Source of the DNA: Bacteroidota bacterium
GTDB lineage: Bacteria > Bacteroidota > Bacteroidia > AKYH767-A > 2013-40CM-41-45
Assembly (NCBI GenBank): GCA_003151745.1
Contig: PLYJ01000256.1
Span: 1 to 35,711, forward strand
Direction: 5' to 3'
Length of the DNA stretch: 35,711 nucleotides
Shown: one piece after another, positions 1-7,225 of the stretch
How the letters are laid out: the number at the start of each line of letters is the position of its first letter
How positions within the stretch are numbered: position 1 is the first letter of the stretch
Translations under genes and position numbers: made by a program
The notes under the pieces: generated by a model
What the model was told of the DNA's origin: nothing
The model's database searches: none
Seen by the model: the letters and a program-made list of their open reading frames with translations, nothing else

Positions 1-14
1 TAAGGTTTTTTTAG

Positions 15-2114
15 GAAGGTACAGATAAAGGACGGTATCACTTAATTTTCTCATACATAGGTTACCGTTATGACACATCAAAGTTTGAAATCAAGGACGA
101 CACAGCAAGAACATTATCTTTTTTGATAAGACTTGCACCAAAGTCATTGTCTTTGTCTGAAGTAACTGTTACGTCGAACAGAACACTGGTGCAGGCCATG
201 AATACCATATCGAGCGTAGATATGCAATTGAGACCTGTTAATTCGGCTCAGGATTTAATACGGCTTATACCCGGTTTGTTTATTGCCCAACACCAGGGTG
301 GTGGGAAAGCGGAACAGATATTTCTGCGAGGCTTTGATGCCGATCACGGAACTGACTTTGCTGAGTTTTGGGATGGCATTCCTATTAATATGCCTTCGCA
401 TGCGCACGGGCAGGGATATGCCGATTCGCATTTTATGATTCCTGAAACCATTGATCAGATCGAAGTTTCTAAAGGAATTTATGCTACTCGATTTGGAGAT
501 TTTGCAACGTCCGGCGCTGCTGAATTTACCACCAAGAAATATGTGGACAACATGGTGAAAACGGAAATAGGAACGTATGGACTGAACAGGATCATGGGCA
601 TGGTGAATCTTTTGGGAAAAGAGCAGCATCTTTTATCAAAGTATAATGAGAGTGCATATATAGCGGTGGAGAATATGTATAATTCAGTAAATTATTTTGT
701 AAATCCGCAGGACTACAGGCGTTTCAGTACTTTTGGAAAATACTACGGGCAATTATCTGAAAGAACAACGCTCACTGTGGAAGGTTCCTATTTCAGGGCT
801 ACATGGAATGGATCGGGACAGGTGCCGCAACGCGCAATTGATGAAGGATTGATTACCAGGTTCGGCGCTATAGATCCAAGCGAAGGAGGGCAGACGGACC
901 GCACCAATGTAAATGTTATACTAAAAACATTTTACAGCAATGGCGCAGTATTGAAGAACCAGTTTTATTACTCCTATTACCAATTAAATTTATTTACCGA
1001 CTTCACCTTTTTTCTTGTTGATACGGTGCATGGGGATGGCATCAACCAGCGTGATAAGGGAAGGAATATATATGGCTATAACGGATCGTATGAAATAAAT
1101 AAGCTGGTGGGAGGACGAAACTTCAAATCCGTATTCGGGTTGACTACAAAGGCCGACGTGGGAGAGATTTCTTTAAGACACCAGGAAGACAGGGTTGTTT
1201 TGGATACCGTAAGTATAGGAAATTTGTATGAACAAAGCTTTAGCGCCTACATGGATGAAACATATCAGCTGTCAGATAAATTTTTTATTAACGGAGGAGT
1301 GAGAGCGGATGCCTTTTATTTTAATTACAAAGAAGTAAGACAGATTGATAATACCACATCAGCTGTAACAACTGCTAAAATAAGCCCCAAGTTGAATCTT
1401 TATTACGATGTGAATTCTAATGTGCAGTTTTTTATTCGTTCGGGTTATGGGTTTCATTCAAACGATGCAAGAGTAGTGGTGGCTAATCCGAATGTAACAA
1501 CATTGCCTGCAGCGCTTGGTTACGAAATAGGAAGCACCTTTAAGCCCTTTAAAAATATGCTCGTCAACGCTGTGCTGTGGGGAATTCATCTGCAAAATGA
1601 ATTAACCTATAATGCAGATATAGCTGCTGACCAGATAAACGGGCCTACCCAACGCCTAGGAGCGGATTTATCAATGCGCTATCAACTTACCAAAATATTG
1701 TTTTTGGATCTAGATGTGAATTACAGTCATGGCAGCTATACTGATTTGCCTGAAGGACAAAATTATATTGCGCTTGCTCCCACGTTAACAAGTGTGGCAG
1801 GCATTACAGTAAAGCAAGCGAAAGGCTTCAGCGGCAGCCTGCGATACAGAGCTATTGATGCCAGGCCGGCGAATGGTGATAATTCCGTTGTGGCAAAGGG
1901 ATATTTTTTATTTGATGCAGTTGCAAGTTACAGGGTAAAAAATTATCAATTCGGCATAACGGTAGAGAATGTCCTGAATGTAGTTTGGAATGAAGCACAG
2001 TTCGATACATTAACAAGATTAAAAGGAGAACCTGTTGCAGGTGTTGACGAGCTTTGCTTTACTCCGGGAGCACCTCGCTTGATTAAAGGAAGCATCAGTT
2101 ATTTCTTTAAATAA
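15..2114 (+). CDS. TonB-dependent receptor, 3' part, 5' end missing or broken
   Basis: Outer-membrane beta-barrel receptor that would import a ligand using TonB energy. The frame is open from base 15 but has no ATG before 198. The bases before that translate as the tail of a carboxypeptidase-regulatory-like domain (FSYIGY, then a linker ending LSEVTV), so the true start lies left of the window. A plug domain follows, with IPGLFI, FLRGFDADHG, DGIPIN and SHAHGQGYAD. The rest is aromatic-rich beta-barrel ending in KGSISYFFK, with a terminal Phe-rich strand typical of outer-membrane insertion. A TAG at 12-14 closes the frame, and frame 1 just upstream reads like the same domain, which suggests a frameshift. 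The downstream DUF4331, TPR and HupE genes run the same way. The ligand is unknown; the His/Asp-rich plug segment fits a metal or metal complex only as inference. Confidence 0.88.
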   Translation, partial: EGTDKGRYHLIFSYIGYRYDTSKFEIKDDTARTLSFLIRLAPKSLSLSEVTVTSNRTLVQAMNTISSVDMQLRPVNSAQDLIRLIPGLFIAQHQGGGKAEQIFLRGFDADHGTDFAEFWDGIPINMPSHAHGQGYADSHFMIPETIDQIEVSKGIYATRFGDFATSGAAEFTTKKYVDNMVKTEIGTYGLNRIMGMVNLLGKEQHLLSKYNESAYIAVENMYNSVNYFVNPQDYRRFSTFGKYYGQLSERTTLTVEGSYFRATWNGSGQVPQRAIDEGLITRFGAIDPSEGGQTDRTNVNVILKTFYSNGAVLKNQFYYSYYQLNLFTDFTFFLVDTVHGDGINQRDKGRNIYGYNGSYEINKLVGGRNFKSVFGLTTKADVGEISLRHQEDRVVLDTVSIGNLYEQSFSAYMDETYQLSDKFFINGGVRADAFYFNYKEVRQIDNTTSAVTTAKISPKLNLYYDVNSNVQFFIRSGYGFHSNDARVVVANPNVTTLPAALGYEIGSTFKPFKNMLVNAVLWGIHLQNELTYNADIAADQINGPTQRLGADLSMRYQLTKILFLDLDVNYSHGSYTDLPEGQNYIALAPTLTSVAGITVKQAKGFSGSLRYRAIDARPANGDNSVVAKGYFLFDAVASYRVKNYQFGITVENVLNVVWNEAQFDTLTRLKGEPVAGVDELCFTPGAPRLIKGSISYFFK

Positions 2115-2471
2115 TTTTATTGTCGGAAGATAGGCCGGCAAAATAGTTAGATAGTTAAGTAGGTGGTTTAAGCTTGGCATATACCCGTAATTTTTGCGGG
2201 GAATATGTTTTGTTTAATTTAAGTAAAAATAGATTGAATGACGATTATCCTTCGTTTTACGTCCATTCAATGGTTGTATTTGTTTATTGGTCGAAAATTA
2301 AAATGATTAAATGGCTATGTCTGTAGTTTGTGTTCTATTAATGGAGAAATTTTATTTCTAAAATCAAAAATCCGTTATTAATTTAACTCCGTATGTGTTT
2401 TCGTTGGCGATTTTCTAATGTCAACAAATCTATCTAAATTTAATCAAGTAACATTTAAAACCTAACCTATC
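2115..2471. other. Intergenic region without a gene
   Basis: These 357 bases between the TonB receptor and the DUF4331 gene are AT-rich and carry no credible ORF. The only structure I see is the hairpin at 2178-2207. I found no good TAnnTTTG box immediately before the DUF4331 start. Confidence 0.6.
2178..2207 (+). terminator. Possible intrinsic terminator after the TonB receptor
   Basis: CATAT (2178-2182) pairs with ATATG (2203-2207) and CCCG (2184-2187) with CGGG (2197-2200), around an AT-rich loop. A T-rich stretch follows (TTTTGTTTAATTT). It lies about 65 bases past the receptor stop. Confidence 0.4.
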
Positions 2472-4556
2472 ATGAGAAAATCAATTACTAAGAAGAAAGT
2501 GGTAATGTTTGCCGTGTTCTTCGTAATAGCCGCACTTGCTATAGTCGGCTATCAGTCTTCGTTCCTGAATGCTTCCAGTCACCGTGAAGCTCCAATGATT
2601 GCCAATGATCCGCTTGCCGACAACACAGATTTGTACGCCTTCCGAAGCCCGGATGATACAAATACGGTAACGATCATTGCTAATTATGTCCCGGGAGAGT
2701 TGCCGCAGGGTGGCCCAAATTACTATTCATTTGGTCCCGGCATTCGTTATGAAATACATATTAATAACGGCGCCTCGCTTACGCAGGATCAGATTGTCTA
2801 TCGTTTTACGTTTGCGCAAACGGATGAAGATTCAACTACCTTCTTCAACATTCGTTTGGGAAAACAGAATTTGAAAACTACCTATACCTGTGAAAAGAGT
2901 ACTAATGGTGGCGGTTCATTCACTACTATTTTAACCAATGGAATTGTTCCTCCTCCTAACATTGGACCACGTTCAATTGATTCAGCAGGAATCGGTCTTG
3001 GAACTCCTTACAAAACACTGATGACTAATGCTATTGCAACCGCTAACACAGGTGAAACTCTTTTTTGCGGCCCTGTTGACGATCCTTTCTTTGTTGACTT
3101 AGGCGGTATATTTGATCTTGGCCATACACGTGCCGGCGGAGTTGGTGTTGACGCTCCTAAAGATGGTTTGCGTTGTAAAAATGTTCATGCTATCTGTATC
3201 AAAGTTCCTATCAGCATGCTTCAGAAGGATGGTAAAGATGTAACGCAGGCAGCCAATATTCTGGATGCTAACTTCGTGATCGGTGTTTGGGCAAGCGCAA
3301 GCCGTCAGGCAACCAGAACCTTGAATGGAGACGGAACACAAGGTCAATCAGGCCCATTTGTGCAGGTATCCCGTCTTGGCATGCCGCTTACTAATGAAGC
3401 AGTTATTCCTATCGGCAAGAAGGATTATTGGAATTCACTTACTCCCTACAACGAAGGAAGCGCTTTTGATGCTTACCTTTCCAATCCTGAATTAGCATTA
3501 TATATGGATCCACGTTTATTCGGTGGTGCTGTTCCTGCACTATCTGCTTTAAAAATTCAGTCAGCTTCCAAAACAGTACTTGGTACTGTTGATTTTGGTG
3601 ATAATCATGACGGATTATATGCAGTACGAACAAGTTCTGCACTAACAGGCACTGCACTTGATTCCACATTATTTGGAACCTATTTGTTACGTCAAGGCCA
3701 ACCCCGTTCTGTTGATATTCTTCCCATTTTCCATACAGGAGTGCCTAATCTTGCTCCTTACCAGTTAGCAACCGGCAAAACTCCGGGTGATCCTTTGACT
3801 GTAGGAAAGCCATTTATCAATAATTTCCTGCCAACGTTTGGCGACATGCTACGTCTTAACATGGCAGTGCCTGTCACTCCCCGCAATAGCCCTGATTTCA
3901 GCTCTGAAGGTATTATTTCGGCAGCTGTGCTTGGATTGACCGATGCCCGCTTTAATACTTCCACAGTTCTTCAATTCATTCCGAATATGGATGGATTCCC
4001 TAACGGAAGACGGCTTGAAGATGATGTTACACGCATCGAGCTTCAGGCTATAGGCGGTGCTGCCTTGGCTGCTATTGGCTTATGGTATGATGACTGGACT
4101 ATCGGAAATAGCCCGCTCACTCCTGATCTGCTTGGTGTGCTTACCTATACTACGGGTGTTGAAGCAAACGATACAACGTTTCAGGCTTCCTTCCCTTATG
4201 TGCAGACACCTTGGAGTGGCTATGGCTTGTGTTCCGGTGGTTCTTTATTTACCGCAATTAATCCTTATGGTACACTTAACGTTGGTGCGCCTCCCGCCAT
4301 CATGGAATTATATCCTAATCCGTCAACAACGACAACGACTCTTCGTATTCGCATGAATGAGAAATCAAGAATTACGCTTCGCATTTTTGACAGCGTAGGC
4401 AAATTGGTTTATGTTCCTGTAAATAATGAAATGAGAGATCCGGGTACTTATGAAGTAACTGTAAATGTTGGATCATTGAGCAGCGGTACTTACTTCGCAA
4501 CCCTTGCAAACAACGGCCAGACTGTGCAATCGCTCAAGCTTTCAGTTCTAAAATAA
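2472..4556 (+). CDS. DUF4331 family protein with T9SS type A sorting domain
   Basis: Exported protein of 694 residues. An N-terminal basic stretch and one hydrophobic segment (about residues 10-28) form a signal peptide or anchor. The DUF4331 signature follows directly: SSHREAPMIANDPLADNTD, then LYAFRSPDD, with the rest of the domain reaching about residue 600. The last 80 or so residues are a Por-secretion C-terminal domain: LYPNPS, then a strand region with LRIFDSVGKLVY, then SSGTYFATL and a basic Lys end. This predicts T9SS secretion and cell-surface attachment or release. The biochemical role of DUF4331 is not known to me. It precedes TPR and HupE genes in the same direction, with a hairpin after its stop. 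Confidence 0.92.
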   Translation: MRKSITKKKVVMFAVFFVIAALAIVGYQSSFLNASSHREAPMIANDPLADNTDLYAFRSPDDTNTVTIIANYVPGELPQGGPNYYSFGPGIRYEIHINNGASLTQDQIVYRFTFAQTDEDSTTFFNIRLGKQNLKTTYTCEKSTNGGGSFTTILTNGIVPPPNIGPRSIDSAGIGLGTPYKTLMTNAIATANTGETLFCGPVDDPFFVDLGGIFDLGHTRAGGVGVDAPKDGLRCKNVHAICIKVPISMLQKDGKDVTQAANILDANFVIGVWASASRQATRTLNGDGTQGQSGPFVQVSRLGMPLTNEAVIPIGKKDYWNSLTPYNEGSAFDAYLSNPELALYMDPRLFGGAVPALSALKIQSASKTVLGTVDFGDNHDGLYAVRTSSALTGTALDSTLFGTYLLRQGQPRSVDILPIFHTGVPNLAPYQLATGKTPGDPLTVGKPFINNFLPTFGDMLRLNMAVPVTPRNSPDFSSEGIISAAVLGLTDARFNTSTVLQFIPNMDGFPNGRRLEDDVTRIELQAIGGAALAAIGLWYDDWTIGNSPLTPDLLGVLTYTTGVEANDTTFQASFPYVQTPWSGYGLCSGGSLFTAINPYGTLNVGAPPAIMELYPNPSTTTTTLRIRMNEKSRITLRIFDSVGKLVYVPVNNEMRDPGTYEVTVNVGSLSSGTYFATLANNGQTVQSLKLSVLK

Positions 4557-4565
4557 TTTTTAATT

Positions 4566-4645
4566 GTTTAAAGTTTAAGGTTTAAAGTTTGAGGTTGTGT
4601 TTATCACCATCAAACTTTAAACCTTAGGCCTTAAACTTTAAACTC
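4566..4645. repeat. Heptamer hairpin element (GTTTAAA type)
   Basis: The left arm is four consecutive heptamers from 4566 (GTTTAAA, GTTTAAG, GTTTAAA, GTTTGAG). The right arm, 4612-4645, is the near-perfect reverse complement, also in heptamer steps (AAACTTT, AAACCTT, AGGCCTT, AAACTTT). The spacer is about 18 bases. It fills the gap between the DUF4331 and TPR genes and ends 7 bases before the TPR start, so it may attenuate or separate the two transcripts. Confidence 0.85.
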
Positions 4646-4652
4646 ATAAAGT

Positions 4653-5990
4653 ATGAATAAGCTTCGCAAATACTTCTATATCAGTTTCGCTGCGCTTTCT
4701 GTCGGTTTCATCGTATTTATAATTATATTAAACGGCAGGGAAAAACCAATACCTCAGCTTAAAGAAAGAAATCAATATATAAGTAATACAAGCGAATGGC
4801 TGAATACGAAAGCCGCTATTGAAGGGCTGCTTTTTGCATTGCGTGAAAATCCGAATAACCAAAAAGCGAAGCTTCAGCTTGCAGAAGCATATATGCAGGA
4901 GTCAAGAATTACCGGCGATCATGCTTATTATGATAAAGCCTCCTTACAATTGATTAATGGTGTTTTAAAAGCAGAACCCGAAAATTATGATGCTATCTGT
5001 TGCCTTGCAACGGTCTATTTATCGCAACATCACTTTGCTGACGCTCTTCCTGTCGGTGAAAAAGCAATTAAAATTAATCCTTACAATTCTTTCGGTTTTG
5101 GCTTATTGGTGGATGCTAATGTGGAACTTGGTAATTATGACGAAGCAGTAAAAATGGCTGACAAAATGGTGAGTGTGCGCCCCGATGGTCGCTCATACTC
5201 GCGTATCTCTTACCTGAGAGAAATACATGGTGACGTGAACGGAGCCATTGCAGCTATGAAAATGGCTGTCGAAGCAGGTTATCCTGGCCTTGAACAAACA
5301 GAATGGTGCAGGATTCAGCTTGGAAAGCTATATGAACAGACAGGAGATTTGACAAAGGCGAACCTGCAATATTATAATGCAAATTATTTGCGTGCCAATT
5401 ATGTTTATGCCTTAACAGGACTGGGAAGAATAGAAAAAGGGAATAAAAATTACCCTGCCGCAATAGATTATTATGAAAAGGCAAAGGAAATGGTGAAGGA
5501 TTATTCTTTCAGCGATGAGCTTACAGACTTATACCGTCTCAACAACGAACCTACAAAAGCTGCTAACCAGGCAGTGAAGGTGGTCGAAATGCTGAATTCA
5601 GAAGCGCAAAAAGGAAATGACGATCAACAAGCAGGCCATTACGCTGACCGCGAACTGGCAATTGCATATCTTAAAGTAAACGATTTTGATAATGCGCTGA
5701 AACATGCCCTCATTGAATATAACCGCAGACCAAACAATATTGATGTGAACCAAACGCTTGCTTGGGTATATTATAAAAGAGGAGAATATGCTGATGCTGA
5801 TAAATATATAAAAGTAGCCATGAAAACAAATTCTCAAAACCCTGAATTGCTTTATGAAGCGGGACTTATATATGTGAAGAGCGGAAACAGCACAGAAGGT
5901 CTTGTATTAATGAAAAAGTCTCTCGAAATTAATCCTTTTCTTAGAGTTGAATTAAAGAATGAGGGAAATGCCTACCTTGCGATGAAATGA
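4653..5990 (+). CDS. Membrane-anchored tetratricopeptide repeat protein
   Basis: Protein of 445 residues. The N-terminus (KLRKYFYISFAALSVGF onward) is a single membrane segment or uncleaved signal at about residues 7-27, which leaves the rest periplasmic. From about residue 55 to the end it is built of TPR units, seen as repeated A-x-Y and N-P patterns (RENPNNQKAKLQLAEAYMQ, KINPYNSFGFGLLVDANVEL, NRRPNNIDVNQTLAWVYYKR). TPRs act as protein-binding scaffolds. The stop overlaps the region just before hupE, with a gap of only 4 bases, so the two are probably co-translated. It is likely a partner of the HupE-like or DUF4331 protein; its exact role is unknown. Confidence 0.87.
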   Translation: MNKLRKYFYISFAALSVGFIVFIIILNGREKPIPQLKERNQYISNTSEWLNTKAAIEGLLFALRENPNNQKAKLQLAEAYMQESRITGDHAYYDKASLQLINGVLKAEPENYDAICCLATVYLSQHHFADALPVGEKAIKINPYNSFGFGLLVDANVELGNYDEAVKMADKMVSVRPDGRSYSRISYLREIHGDVNGAIAAMKMAVEAGYPGLEQTEWCRIQLGKLYEQTGDLTKANLQYYNANYLRANYVYALTGLGRIEKGNKNYPAAIDYYEKAKEMVKDYSFSDELTDLYRLNNEPTKAANQAVKVVEMLNSEAQKGNDDQQAGHYADRELAIAYLKVNDFDNALKHALIEYNRRPNNIDVNQTLAWVYYKRGEYADADKYIKVAMKTNSQNPELLYEAGLIYVKSGNSTEGLVLMKKSLEINPFLRVELKNEGNAYLAMK

Positions 5991-5994
5991 TTGC

Positions 5995-6678
5995 ATGAAT
6001 AAAGGGAAAAGGATACCATTATTTCAAATGGCAGCAGCAGTATTTTTATTGCTGTTTTTTTTTCCTTTCGATCTGTTCGCTCACACAATGTCTTATGATC
6101 TGAGCAAACTGTCTAAAACGGGCATCGGATGGATTTATCTTAAGCTTGGCTTCACACACATACTGCCTTACGGATATGACCACGTACTCTTCGTGCTTGG
6201 CATATTTTTTCTTAATCCTCATCTTAAAAGTGTTCTTTGGCAGGCAACAGCATTTACTGTTGCACATTCCATTACGATAGGGCTTGCCATGTATGGTTTA
6301 ATAAAACCGCCGGGCTCTGTCATTGAAGCTATCATTGCCTTATCAATTGTTTTTGTCGCGGTAGAAAATATTTTCACAACAGAATTAAAGTGGTGGCGCG
6401 TCGTCATTGTTTTTTGTTTTGGATTGGTGCATGGCTGCGGATTTGCAAGTGCACTTACGCAACTTGGGCTACCGCAGAATGATTACCTGCTCTCTTTAGT
6501 TGCATTTAACATCGGTGTTGAGTTGGGACAAGTGACAGTTATACTTGTTGCTTACTTTGCAGTAGGCAGGTGGTTCGCAGAAAAACAATGGTATCACCGC
6601 CGCATCGTTGTGCCTGCTTCTCTTGCAATTGGTATGATTGCTTTATATTGGACGATAGAGCGGACGCTGAGCATTTAA
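5995..6678 (+). CDS. HupE/UreJ family membrane protein
   Basis: Integral inner-membrane protein of 227 residues with about six hydrophobic segments after a signal-like N-terminus. It carries the marks of the HupE/UreJ_2 family: FTHILPYGYDHVLFVLGIF (about residues 52-70), TAFTVAHSITIGLAMYG, IVFVAVENIF, and FGLVHGCGFASAL. The conserved His and Asp in GYDH, AHS and VHG are the likely metal-handling positions. Relatives in hydrogenase and urease operons are regarded as nickel or cobalt permeases; no hydrogenase or urease gene is present here. It closes the DUF4331-TPR-HupE run, and a perfect hairpin (6695-6725) sits just after its stop. The metal specificity is inference. Confidence 0.9.
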   Translation: MNKGKRIPLFQMAAAVFLLLFFFPFDLFAHTMSYDLSKLSKTGIGWIYLKLGFTHILPYGYDHVLFVLGIFFLNPHLKSVLWQATAFTVAHSITIGLAMYGLIKPPGSVIEAIIALSIVFVAVENIFTTELKWWRVVIVFCFGLVHGCGFASALTQLGLPQNDYLLSLVAFNIGVELGQVTVILVAYFAVGRWFAEKQWYHRRIVVPASLAIGMIALYWTIERTLSI

Positions 6679-6694
6679 TTTCGCAAAATGGTTA

Positions 6695-6725
6695 TTGATA
6701 AGATAAAAGGAAGCTATCTTATCAA
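6695..6725. terminator. Perfect 11-bp hairpin after hupE
   Basis: TTGATAAGATA (6695-6705) pairs perfectly with TATCTTATCAA (6715-6725) across a 9-base loop. It lies 17 bases past the hupE stop. It has no T-run, so termination is possible but unproven. The same 11-mer recurs at 7087-7097 on the far side of repeat array 1. Confidence 0.6.
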
Positions 6726-6776
6726 AACGCTGCCTATAACGCCACGAAAACTTCCGATTGTCATTTTTTAAAACAC

Positions 6777-7056
6777 GTCAAGTTTTTAAAAATCCCGTCG
6801 TTTTTTTAAAAATCCTGTCATCTTTTTTAAAAAACCGTCGTCTTTTTAGAAATCCCATCGTCTTTTTAAAAAAGCCGTCATCCTTTTGAAAAAACCATCA
6901 TGTTTTTCAAAATTCCATCGTCCTTTTCAAAATATCGTGATGTTTTTCAAAATCCCGTGGTTCTTTTGGAAATATCATGATCTTTTTAGAAATCACGCAG
7001 TGTTTTTAAAAATCTTGTAGTCCTTTTTTAAATCCCGTCGTCTTTTTTGAAAAATG
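6777..7056. repeat. Repeat array 1: 14 units, exact 20-bp period
   Basis: Fourteen degenerate units follow one another at exactly 20 bases with no indels. The typical unit is GTCGTCTTTTTAAAAATCCC. The head varies as R-T-S-R-T-S (GTCGTC, GTCATC, ATCATG, GTGATG and so on), while the core keeps five T, one variable base and three to five A. The T/A tracts are therefore phased at about two helical turns. There are no intervening unique spacers, so it is not CRISPR. The reading frames are not open. Confidence 0.93.
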
Positions 7057-7086
7057 ACAGACTTTTATCATATTATTTAGCCTTTT

Positions 7087-7097
7087 TTGATAAGATA
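7087..7097. repeat. Second copy of TTGATAAGATA flanking array 1
   Basis: This is identical to 6695-6705 and the exact reverse complement of 6715-6725. Array 1 is therefore bracketed by an 11-bp inverted pair (6715-6725 and 7087-7097). Confidence 0.75.
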
Positions 7098-7189
7098 GAG
7101 CATTGTAAAAAAATGCTGATTTGTTCTCAAATTTAATGCACGAAATTTTTATATATGAGTTAAAAGGAAAAATTAATGCTTAAAAATTG

Positions 7190-7197
7190 TAAGTTTG
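7190..7197 (+). promoter_or_regulatory. Probable -7 box (TAnnTTTG) for the TonB receptor
   Basis: TAAGTTTG matches the Bacteroidota primary sigma -7 consensus TAnnTTTG and lies 28 bases before the ATG at 7226. I see no clean TTTG -33 element at the usual distance. Confidence 0.5.
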
Positions 7198-7225
7198 CAA
7201 AACTTGTTATGCGAAGCAAAATGAA

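Larger units (their letters stand above)
6679..7225. other. Intergenic region dominated by repeat array 1
   Basis: This 547-base gap between hupE and the next TonB receptor contains an 11-bp-stem hairpin, a 20-bp tandem array, a further copy of the hairpin arm and a promoter-like -7 box. No protein-coding frame is credible here. Confidence 0.85.

Noticed and set aside
6777-7056. CRISPR array
   Set aside because: The units are directly adjacent with no unique spacers, only 20-21 bases long, and no cas genes are in the window. The same holds for the other three arrays.
6777-7056. Origin-type iterons
   Set aside because: No replication initiator gene is adjacent and the window looks chromosomal; dnaB lies 14 kb away and is not an iteron partner.
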